A stretch of 64,000 nucleotides of DNA, taken from assembly GCF_001625015.1 (NCBI RefSeq), contig NZ_LVWJ02000014.1, positions 3,472,001 to 3,536,000 on the forward strand, written 5' to 3'. The notes below the pieces were generated by a model that was not told where the DNA came from, did no database searches, and was given only the letters and a program-made list of their open reading frames with translations. Positions 53,428 to 62,300 of the stretch are shown piece after piece. The stretch is from Lewinella sp. 4G2 (GTDB taxonomy: Bacteria > Bacteroidota > Bacteroidia > Chitinophagales > Saprospiraceae). Position 1 is the first letter of the stretch. Each line of letters begins with the position of its first letter. The position numbers and the translations under genes were made by a program.

Positions 53428-54861
53428 ATGCGATTTTCTAATCTTATAAATATCCTGGCACTAGTAACAGTCCTCTGCTCGTGCGAGTCTGATTTCCTTG
53501 CCCGCAATAACCCAAATGCAGTCACCGAATTCAGCTTCTGGGAAACGGAAGCAGACGCTGACGCCGCAGTCCTCGGCATTTATTCCGCCCTGCAACCCAA
53601 CAACCTGTACGGCAAGAACATCTTCGATTTTGAAGCGGCCAGCGATAACGCCTACAATAACTTCGATTTTGAAGGCTACCTCGAAATCAGTGAAGGACGA
53701 CACCAAAACACGACGGCCGTAATAAGCCAACTTTGGGTGGGCAATTACACCGTTATCAACCGGGCTAATGAGGTTTTGGCGAACGTCCCGGACATGGACA
53801 TTAATCAGGCCGCTAAGGACCAGTTCACCGGGGAAGCCCTGGTGCTCCGCGCCCTGGGTTACTTGAATCTCACGACGTTTTACGGTAACGTCCCTTTCTT
53901 TACTGAGCCACTCGAGTTAGACGCTCCTCCCGCTACGACGGACCGGGAAGTTATTCGCACCGCCATTCTGAGCGACCTCGCCACTGCGGTAGACCTTTTG
54001 CCAGACAACGTCCCCGCCCGCGTGGACCGTGCCGTTGCACTCGCCATGCTGGCCAAGGCCAATCTCTACGCAGAGAACTGGGCGGCTGCCGCTGACGCAG
54101 CCCAGCAAGTAATGGATATGAATTTCAGCCTTTATGAAGATTACGGTGCGCTCTTCACGCCGGCCAACGAAAACGCCAGCGAGATTATTTGGGCGGTGAA
54201 ATACACGCAATTCATTGCCGGGGAAACAGAAGAATTTTCCGGCCACCGCGTCAATATTCTTCCACTCCCGGAGTTTGTTGAATCCTTTCAGATGACGGAC
54301 GGTCTCTCCATTAGCGAAAGCCCATTATACAATCCGGCGATGCCCTGGGAGAATCGTGACCCACGTTGGGACGCCACCTTTACCCGTGAAGGCGAAAATC
54401 AGGCCGATATTCCGTTCGTCCCCGCTGATTACGTAATCCCCTACGCCTATCAAAAGTACACTAACCCCGTACGTGGCCAGGAAGGAGGGCAGGACTTTTA
54501 CCTGATCCGTTATGCGGACGTCCTGCTCATGTTCGCCGAGGCAGCCAATGAGGCCTCGGGCCCGGACGAGAGTATCTATGCTGCCGTCAATCAGGTGCGG
54601 AGCCGGGTGGGTATGCCCGGACTTCCTGAAGGTCTTGACCAGGAGGGTATGCGGGATGCCATTCGGTTGGAGCGCCGGGTGGAGTTTGGTTTCGAAGGCA
54701 ATCGCCTCTTTGATCTCTTCCGCTGGGGTATTGTCGACGAAGCTTATGCATCGATCTCCTTTCACGACCGAGTTTTTGAAGCGGGTAAACACGAGTTCTT
54801 CCCCATCCCACTTGGAGAATTGGATAACAACCCGAATGTGGTTCAGAATCCAGGCTGGTAA
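53428..54861 (+). CDS. susD: SusD/RagB-type glycan-binding lipoprotein
   Basis: A 477-residue surface lipoprotein (VTVLCSCESD). Typical SusD features: NNPNAVTEFSFWETEADADAAVLGIYSAL at the N-terminus in part, the TPR-like region (ALVLRALGYLNLTTFYGNVPFF), and C-terminal RYADVLLMFAEAANE, RRVEFGFEGNRLFDLFRWG and FPIPLGELDNNPNVVQNPGW. It caps the SusC channel and binds the target glycan. It lies 111 bp after SusC. Confidence 0.92.
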   Translation: MRFSNLINILALVTVLCSCESDFLARNNPNAVTEFSFWETEADADAAVLGIYSALQPNNLYGKNIFDFEAASDNAYNNFDFEGYLEISEGRHQNTTAVISQLWVGNYTVINRANEVLANVPDMDINQAAKDQFTGEALVLRALGYLNLTTFYGNVPFFTEPLELDAPPATTDREVIRTAILSDLATAVDLLPDNVPARVDRAVALAMLAKANLYAENWAAAADAAQQVMDMNFSLYEDYGALFTPANENASEIIWAVKYTQFIAGETEEFSGHRVNILPLPEFVESFQMTDGLSISESPLYNPAMPWENRDPRWDATFTREGENQADIPFVPADYVIPYAYQKYTNPVRGQEGGQDFYLIRYADVLLMFAEAANEASGPDESIYAAVNQVRSRVGMPGLPEGLDQEGMRDAIRLERRVEFGFEGNRLFDLFRWGIVDEAYASISFHDRVFEAGKHEFFPIPLGELDNNPNVVQNPGW

Positions 54862-54933
54862 GTCTACTCATTCAACGCGACTCTTTGCAACCACGATCCG
54901 TATTCCCCTTAGTTACCCTATCCCCATATTCAT

Positions 54934-56385
54934 ATGTCTTATTCGAAACTGGCGCTACGAATTTGTCTTGTGGCCCTGGTGCTGACCGGCCTTAGTGGCT
55001 GTTTTTCTTCGGAACGCGCCACCGTTGTTACGGATGACCAAGTACTAAGCCCAGCACGACCCAATATCCTTCTCATCCTGGCGGACGACGCCGGATGGGG
55101 GGATTTTGGTTTCCAGGGGGCGGCTGATCTACGGACGCCTAATCTTGACCAATTGGCTCTGGACGGTACCATTTTTACTCAGGCGTACGTGTCGGCCAGT
55201 GTTTGTAGCCCCAGCCGGGCTGGCCTGCTGACCGGGCGCTACCAGCAACGGTTTGGTCACGAATGTAACCTGGAACCCCTGCAAGCCCGAGCTTTCGATT
55301 CCAACCAGATCAGTATTGCCGAAGCTTTACGGGATGAAGGCTACCACACCGCAGCCTTCGGTAAATGGCACCTAGGCGAGATGGAACACCAGCACCCATT
55401 GCGTAATGGTTTTGACCACTTTTACGGGTTTTTGGCCGGAGGGCGCACCTATTTTCCTGATCCAAAAGTTGACCGGGCGGGGGATCCTCACGCTTTACTC
55501 GACGATTATGCGCAGACTAATTTTGAAGGATACCTCACCGATGAACTAGGCGACAAAGCCGCGCGGTACGTCGAGCAGAGAGCTACCGATAGCCGGCCCT
55601 TTTTCGCCTATCTCGCCTTCAATGCGCCGCACACGCCAATGGAGGCGACCGAGGAAGATCTGGCTCTTTTTCCCAACCACGATCGACCCGTCTACGCTGC
55701 CATGGTATACGCCATGGACCGGGCCATAGGGCGGGTCATTCAATCACTCAAAGCAAACGGCGTGTATGAAAATACGCTGATCTTCTTCCTGAGTGATAAC
55801 GGTGGTGCCCACAGTAACGACAGTTCGGTTGGCCCGCTAAAAGGCTGGAAAGGCAATCAGTTTGAAGGTGGCCTCCGGGTTCCCTTCCTCGCCAGTTGGC
55901 CCAATAGGTTACCTGCCGGCAATCAACACTTTGGGATGATTTCTTCGCTGGATGTTTACGCGACTGCCATCCACGCGGCCGGTGGAACCCCGGCCCCAGC
56001 CCTGGACGGATCGAGCCTGCTTACCCTGCTGGAGAAGGGGGATAGCCAGGCTCCTAACCATGAGGCTTTGTACTGGCGTAAGGACGAGATGTCCACCATT
56101 CGCTACGGCGATCATAAACTCATCCACCTGGATGAATTCGGCGACGTGGTTTACGCTTCCCGGAACAACATAATAGACGAAGACACAAACCTGGCAACAA
56201 GCGATAAAGACCTGCATGATAGTCTAAGCTTGGCCCTCCAAGCCTGGGAAAATACCCTGAAGGATCCGATCTGGGTAGAAGGGGAACGGTGGAACGAGGT
56301 TACCCGCCATATTTACGAGCGGCTTATGCAGAATGACACCGTGCTCTACAAAGACCCCGCCCAAATGCGGAATTCTCGCAAATAA
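54934..56385 (+). CDS. S1-family sulfatase (lipoprotein)
   Basis: A 483-residue type I sulfatase with a lipoprotein-type signal (LVLTGLSGCFSS). The metal-site start NILLILADDAGWGDFG and the formylglycine motif CSPSRAGLLTG (Cys91, to be oxidised by a maturase not in this window) are intact, and GKWHLGE is present. It removes sulfate esters from the glycan of this locus. It differs much from the second sulfatase at 57721, so the two likely attack different sulfate positions. The exact S1 subfamily needs a database comparison. Confidence 0.9.
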   Translation: MSYSKLALRICLVALVLTGLSGCFSSERATVVTDDQVLSPARPNILLILADDAGWGDFGFQGAADLRTPNLDQLALDGTIFTQAYVSASVCSPSRAGLLTGRYQQRFGHECNLEPLQARAFDSNQISIAEALRDEGYHTAAFGKWHLGEMEHQHPLRNGFDHFYGFLAGGRTYFPDPKVDRAGDPHALLDDYAQTNFEGYLTDELGDKAARYVEQRATDSRPFFAYLAFNAPHTPMEATEEDLALFPNHDRPVYAAMVYAMDRAIGRVIQSLKANGVYENTLIFFLSDNGGAHSNDSSVGPLKGWKGNQFEGGLRVPFLASWPNRLPAGNQHFGMISSLDVYATAIHAAGGTPAPALDGSSLLTLLEKGDSQAPNHEALYWRKDEMSTIRYGDHKLIHLDEFGDVVYASRNNIIDEDTNLATSDKDLHDSLSLALQAWENTLKDPIWVEGERWNEVTRHIYERLMQNDTVLYKDPAQMRNSRK

Positions 56386-56453
56386 TCAGTCACGTAAATC
56401 TATTCGGTCGATAATACCGAGTAAACACCCGTCAATAACCCAAACCACTCTTA

Positions 56454-57611
56454 ATGCCGTCCTCACCACAAATAATTGCCCTGATATTGATTGGCTTGGC
56501 TGGACTATTTTCCTGTAACCAAAAGAAGACCGCACCGCGCGAAGCGCAAAAAACAATCAAACCCGGTGCTGAACGCTGGCTGGATACCGATGGACAGCAC
56601 ATCAACGCCCACGGCGGGGGCATATACATCGAGGACGACACTTACTATTGGTTTGGCGAACATAAGATCGCGGGTGAGGAAGGTAACCGGGCCATGGTTG
56701 GTGTACAGGTCTATTCTTCGAAAAATCTAACGGAGTGGACGAACGAAGGCGTTGCATTGGCCGTACACGGCGATACGAAGAGTATGCTGCAAAAAGGGTC
56801 AACTATCGAAAGGCCAAAAGTCATTTATAACGACAAGACGGGTAAGTACGTCATGTGGTTCCACCACGAATTGAAGGGCAAAGGTTACGAGGCAGCACTG
56901 GCCGGAGTAGCTACGGCCGATAAGGTTACCGGCCCGTATACCTATCTCACCAGTCGGCGACTTCACCCTGGGGTCTACCCCAAAAATTTCACCTTGGAAC
57001 AGCAACAACTAGCAGCTACCGCGCTTAAGGACACTTCCTTGAAGCGGCCGGAACTGGGGAGGGTCGGTGCCTACTTGGTGAGGGATTACGAAGGCGGGCA
57101 GATGTCTCGGGATATGACCCTTTTCAAAGATGCTGACGGAACTGCTTACCACATTACCGCATCCGAAGAGAATCAAACCCTGCACGTCAGTGAATTGACT
57201 GACGATTTTACCAAGGTCACGGATAATTACGTGAGAATTTTACCCGGAAAAAGGAACGAGGCCCCCGCCGTATTCAAGAAGGACAGTACTTATTACTTGA
57301 TCTCTTCCGGTCTGACGGGATGGAAGCCAAACCCGGCGCGATCCGCCAAAGCGCCAACGATATTTGGCCCCTGGGAGGAGCTGGGCAATCCCGTCCGGGG
57401 AAGCGAAGAGGACCTCAAGAAGACGTTTCGTAGCCAAAGTACCTACGTGATTCCCGTACTTGGAAAGCAAAATGCCTTCATCTTTATGGGAGATAGGTGG
57501 GCACCCAAAAACCCCATCGACGGTACCTACGTGTGGCTACCCATTAAATTTGAAGAAGAGAATCCCACGCTCCGCTGGCTCCCTGAGTGGGACCTTAGCG
57601 AGTTTGATTAG
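56454..57611 (+). CDS. GH43-like glycoside hydrolase (galactanase-like)
   Basis: A 385-residue lipoprotein (ALILIGLAGLFSCNQ). The five-bladed propeller start (INAHGGGIYIEDDTYYWFGE) matches GH43 subfamilies related to exo-beta-1,3-galactanase; ERPKVIYNDKTGKYVMWFH and SRDMTLFKDADGTAYH resemble the next blades with catalytic acids. It probably trims galactose or arabinose side units of the glycan. The placement between two sulfatases supports a sulfated galactan target. It lies 68 bp after the first sulfatase gene. Confidence 0.75.
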   Translation: MPSSPQIIALILIGLAGLFSCNQKKTAPREAQKTIKPGAERWLDTDGQHINAHGGGIYIEDDTYYWFGEHKIAGEEGNRAMVGVQVYSSKNLTEWTNEGVALAVHGDTKSMLQKGSTIERPKVIYNDKTGKYVMWFHHELKGKGYEAALAGVATADKVTGPYTYLTSRRLHPGVYPKNFTLEQQQLAATALKDTSLKRPELGRVGAYLVRDYEGGQMSRDMTLFKDADGTAYHITASEENQTLHVSELTDDFTKVTDNYVRILPGKRNEAPAVFKKDSTYYLISSGLTGWKPNPARSAKAPTIFGPWEELGNPVRGSEEDLKKTFRSQSTYVIPVLGKQNAFIFMGDRWAPKNPIDGTYVWLPIKFEEENPTLRWLPEWDLSEFD

Positions 57612-57679
57612 TAGTCCCCAAATACCGGGGTTCTATTCCAGTCTCATAGTGGTCATTTTCTTACTTGCCAATTAACCTC

Positions 57680-57697
57680 GCACCCGCGGCAGCGCCC
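57680..57697 (+). repeat. Dispersed 18-bp repeat, copy 19 (5' of second sulfatase gene)
   Basis: GCACCCGCGGCAGCGCCC, in sense orientation 23 bp before the ATG at 57721. Confidence 0.75.
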
Positions 57698-57720
57698 TTA
57701 AACAGTTTAAACTGCGCTTC

Positions 57721-59328
57721 ATGAAATCCATTTCGTTCAGGGCCTTTGTGCTGTTGTTGATGCTGGCGTTGATGGCTAAGTGTGCTTCCAGGCAGGAAGG
57801 AACTGTGGAGAATGTCAAGACACCCGATCAGCCCAACGTCCTCTTTATTCTGGCTGATGACCTCGGCTATTCTGACCTGGCCTGCATGGGTTCCTCGTAC
57901 TACGAAACGCCAAATCTAGACCGGCTGGCCGCTATGGGCGCCCGGTTCACGAATGGCTACGCAAACTGTCGGGTTTGCAGCCCCAGCCGCGCCAGTCTGC
58001 TAACCGGACAGATACCAGCGCGCCACGGCATAACGGATTGGATCGGGGCGCGTACCGGAGAAAACTGGCGGACCCACAAACGGCACAACAAGCTACTACC
58101 CGCGGAATACGTGCGTACGCTTCCCGCCGCCAACAAAACCATGCCCGAGGCTTTCCGGGAGGCAGGATATAAAACTTTTTTTGCCGGGAAATGGCACCTT
58201 GGAAGCGAAGGCTCCTGGCCGGAGGACCACGGTTTTGAGATCAACGTCGGAGGTTTTGAAAGTGGAGGACCCCGCGGCGGTTACTACGCGCCATTCAAAA
58301 ATCCAAAACTGCGCGAAGGACAAAATGGTGAGAACCTAACCCTCCGTCTGGCACGGGAAACGGCCGATTTCATCAGCGCTTACCAGGACAGTAGTTTTTT
58401 CGCCTACTTATCGTTTTATGCCGTGCACGGGCCGGTCCAAAGTACCCGGGCGAAGTGGGATAAATACCGCCGAAAAGCTTTAGAAGCGGGCGTGGCGGAC
58501 GAGGGATTTACCATGGAACGTGTTCTGCCCTACCGCTTGGCGCAGGACTATCCGGTATACGCCGGGCTGGTGGAACAAATGGATGACGCGGTCGGGATCG
58601 TACTGGATTCACTAGAAGCAAACGGCTTACTGAGCAGTACCATCATTGTTTTTACGTCCGACAACGGCGGTGTCGTCAGTGGCGATGGTTATTCCACTAA
58701 CCTACTACCGCTTCGTGGCGGAAAGGGGTACCAATGGGAGGGCGGTATCAAGGTTCCCCTATTACTTTACGCACCGGGGTATACCGAGCCGGGTTCGCAA
58801 CCGACGTCTTTGGTGACTGGTGTGGATCTCTACCCTACCCTGCTCGAATTGGCTGGCCTACGCCTTCAACCCGAAGAGCACCGAGATGGCATCAGCCTGA
58901 TTCCAGCACTTTCGGGAGATACACTACCGGAACGCGATCTTGTTTGGCACTACCCGCACTACGGGAACCAGGGCGGTGAACCGAGTTCAATTCTTCGGCG
59001 GGGCGACTGGAAATTGATCCACTACTACGAGGACGGGCGGGATGAACTTTACCAGCTGTCAACTGACGCCGGAGAGCAACAGGATTTGTCCACTAAATAC
59101 CCTATGCGGGCAAAGGAAATGCGTACCCGATTATTGTCTTTCCTGGACGCCCAGAATGCCAAATATCCCCTAGAGGACCCCACGTACGACCCACAAGCCA
59201 GAACCACGGTACTAGAAAGTTACCGCGGAAGCTTGAAGGAACGACTGGAACGAACGCGTGCCGCCCAGTATGATGAAAATTGGTCGCCCAACGCAGATTG
59301 GTGGGGAAGTTTGGAGACGGATGATTGA
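57721..59328 (+). CDS. S1-family sulfatase (lipoprotein), second type
   Basis: A 535-residue sulfatase with a lipoprotein signal (LMLALMAKCASR). NVLFILADDLGYSDLACMG, the formylglycine motif CSPSRASLLTG (Cys86), FAGKWHLG and FTSDNGGVVSGDG are all present, so it should be active once matured. RHGITDWIGARTG is a further family-like segment. It is the last gene of the + operon and meets the second HTCS gene tail to tail (45 bp apart). Confidence 0.9.
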   Translation: MKSISFRAFVLLLMLALMAKCASRQEGTVENVKTPDQPNVLFILADDLGYSDLACMGSSYYETPNLDRLAAMGARFTNGYANCRVCSPSRASLLTGQIPARHGITDWIGARTGENWRTHKRHNKLLPAEYVRTLPAANKTMPEAFREAGYKTFFAGKWHLGSEGSWPEDHGFEINVGGFESGGPRGGYYAPFKNPKLREGQNGENLTLRLARETADFISAYQDSSFFAYLSFYAVHGPVQSTRAKWDKYRRKALEAGVADEGFTMERVLPYRLAQDYPVYAGLVEQMDDAVGIVLDSLEANGLLSSTIIVFTSDNGGVVSGDGYSTNLLPLRGGKGYQWEGGIKVPLLLYAPGYTEPGSQPTSLVTGVDLYPTLLELAGLRLQPEEHRDGISLIPALSGDTLPERDLVWHYPHYGNQGGEPSSILRRGDWKLIHYYEDGRDELYQLSTDAGEQQDLSTKYPMRAKEMRTRLLSFLDAQNAKYPLEDPTYDPQARTTVLESYRGSLKERLERTRAAQYDENWSPNADWWGSLETDD

Positions 59329-59373
59329 GTCAAACGTTGATTTTAACCATCGCCATACGGCCCGTGACCCACC

Positions 59374-62300
59374 CTACTCACCATACCGCGAAGGCGGCAC
59401 CCCAAAGTGCTTGCTAAACGTTTTGCTGAAGTAATGCGGGTCATCAAAACCTACCTGCATGGCTACTTCCGCGATGCGGATATTCTTGTCCTCCAACAAC
59501 TGCGCGGCACGCCGCATCCGGGCATTGTTGATGAAACGCTGCAGGGATAAACCGGTGCTTTTTTTCAATTTTCGGTATAGCACCGAATGGCTCATGTTCA
59601 TTTCAGCGACCAAGGTTTCTACCGAAAAATCGGGGTTGCCAATATTCTTTTCGACAATTTCCATCGCGTCGGAAAGTAGCGCCTGCTCTTCATCGGGCAG
59701 ATCCGGCGCCGTGGGTGTCATCAACGATTGCTGTTGGTGATAGCGGCCGACCTTGTGGCGATTCGCAAGCAGGGCCAATGCTTTCGCGCGCAATAGTCGC
59801 GGGGCGAATGGCTTGGTGAGATAAACGTCGGCACCCCGGTTATGTCCCTCGAGTTGGTGCACGGTGGCCGTCCGGGCGGTAAGCAAGATCACCGGGACGT
59901 GGGCCGTGGCGGGGTTCTCCTTCACCATTTGGCAGAGCGTCAAACCGTCCATCGGTTCCATCATCACGTCGCTGATGATCAGGTCGGGTGTCCGCTGCTC
60001 AATCAGTGGCCAAGCCTCCGCCCCGTCCCGGGCGGTGGTGATGTGCAATGAATCTTCAAAAACCGACGCCACGTAGGCCAGGACTTCCTCGTTATCCTCG
60101 ACGATCAACAGGTGCCCAGCGTCAGGACCGGGTGTACGATTATTCGTTTCGACCACTTCCCGCGACGCTTCGTTTGGCGCTGCCGCAGGTGCCAGGCTTT
60201 GCGGGGCAAGCAAAAATTCGGACGCTAAATGTCCGGTACCACACGGCAACTGAATTTTGAACGCCGTGCCCCGGCCGGGAGCACTGTCAACCTGAAGCGT
60301 CCCCTCGTGCAGCAGGACGATACTTTTAACCAGTGATAGACCGATACCAGTTCCGTTGACGAGCATGGACTCCGCTTGCGCCGCCTGGTAATAGGTGTCG
60401 AAAATGCGGTCCAGCTCATCTGCCTGGATCCCTACCCCATTATCAGCGACGGTCAGCTCGACGTAGTGATTGGTGAGTTTACTTTCCTCCCGTACAGCGT
60501 CCTCCGAGGTATGTCCATGTAGCGCGAGGCCGATTTCAATGCGCCCGCGTGCCGGGGTGTATTTCAGCGCGTTGGCCACAAGATTGGTAAACAATACCTC
60601 CATTTTTGCCGCGTCGAAGTAAATGGTTGTGGGATTGTCCGGCTTGCGAAAGATCAATTCGATGTTCTTCGAACTTGCCTGGTACTGATAAGCTTCGAGC
60701 AAACCTTCCAGATAAGTGGTGAGGTCTTGTTTCAAGGGCTGAAACAAGGTCTGCTCTGCAGAATTTTTCTGGAAGTTCATCAATTGATTGACGGTATCCA
60801 GCAATTTGTGCGCCTGCCCATTCAGCAGCTCTATTTTCTGCTTGGCGGCGTCGCTGGAAACGTTGGCCATCAGGTCTTCAATGGGCCCGAGGATAAGCGT
60901 AAGTGGCGTCCTGAGTTCGTGGGATACGTTGGTGAAAAACTTGAGCTTGACGTCGTTCATCTCCCGCTCTTTCTCCCGGTTCAATTGCTCGATGAGCAGA
61001 TCGGCCTTCAAGCGTTGGCGCGCCAGGAAGAGCCGCCGCGCCAGCCAGATGGAGAACAAAAGAATCAGACCATAGATCAATCTGGCTAGATTGCTGGCGA
61101 ACCAGGGTGGATGCACCACAATATTCAAGCCCGCTTCGTTTTTGGACCATACCCCTTCGCCGTTCGTAGACTTTACGCGGAAGGTGTATTCCCCCGCGTC
61201 GAGGTTAGCAAAACTGGCGCTGAGCCGGCTCGGAGGCACGGAAACCCAGCTACCCGGCATGGTATACCCTTCCAATTGGTAAGCGTACTGATGCTTAGCG
61301 GGATTGGCGAAGTGGAGCGAGACAAATTCAAGCGAAAAGTCGTTCTCACCGGTATAGATGTCCAGCTTTTCAAGGGAACTAAGGTTACGGGGAAGGACAA
61401 CCCTTCCGTTGAGTGCTTCCCCAATACTGACGGTTTCGTTGAGTATACGTAATCCGGTAATCCGCACAACCGGAGGGATCGGATTGACTTTGATTTGGGT
61501 CGGGTCAAAATGGGTAACGCCATTGATCCCGCCAAACCACAGCCGGCCGTTTGCATCCTTATTCGCCGAGGCTACTTTAAAGGAATTGCTTTGTAGGCCA
61601 TCGTCAACGTCAAAACGTAAATACTCCTGCTGAACGGGATCAAACCTGGCAATTCCCTGCCCACCGAGCCACAGGTTATCGGAGCTATCAATCAAAATAC
61701 TTTCTACATCGCTATCGGGGAAATATTTCAATAACCGTGTCACGGATATTTTTCCATCGGTCTCACGATTGAGTTGGTGGAGCCCTCCACCGAGCGTTCC
61801 CACCCAGTATTCTCCGTTACTGCCGGCCGCGACTGGCCAAACGTAGTTGACGGCCAAGCTGTTGGCATCCGTCGGTTCGTGCTTTAGGTGCTGTTTCAGC
61901 TCTGGCTGTTCACCACCTAGATCCATTATTATCAGTCCAGCATCTTGGGTACCCACCCAGAGTTCCTGATGTACGGTATCGAAATGAAGCGAAGTCAGGT
62001 GATCCGTTGGGAAGCTTTCTTCATCAGTGCGGTACCTCGCCGTGACCTGACCGGTGGCGTTCAATTGAAACAGCCCCAGGTATGGGGTCGCTACCCACAA
62101 ATTCTGTTCATCATCCTCGGCCAGTGCGATGACGCTGTTTTTCCAGGGCGCATCTTCCGGTAGCAGTAGCGAAAATTCAGTGGCTCCGGTTGTACTTATC
62201 TTCTGCAGCCCACTAATATTCGTACCAGCCCAGAGCGCTCCGTTTGAGCTTCTCAGAAGGCTGGTGATCTCAATCTTGGTGTCGCCGTCTCCGTCCTCAT

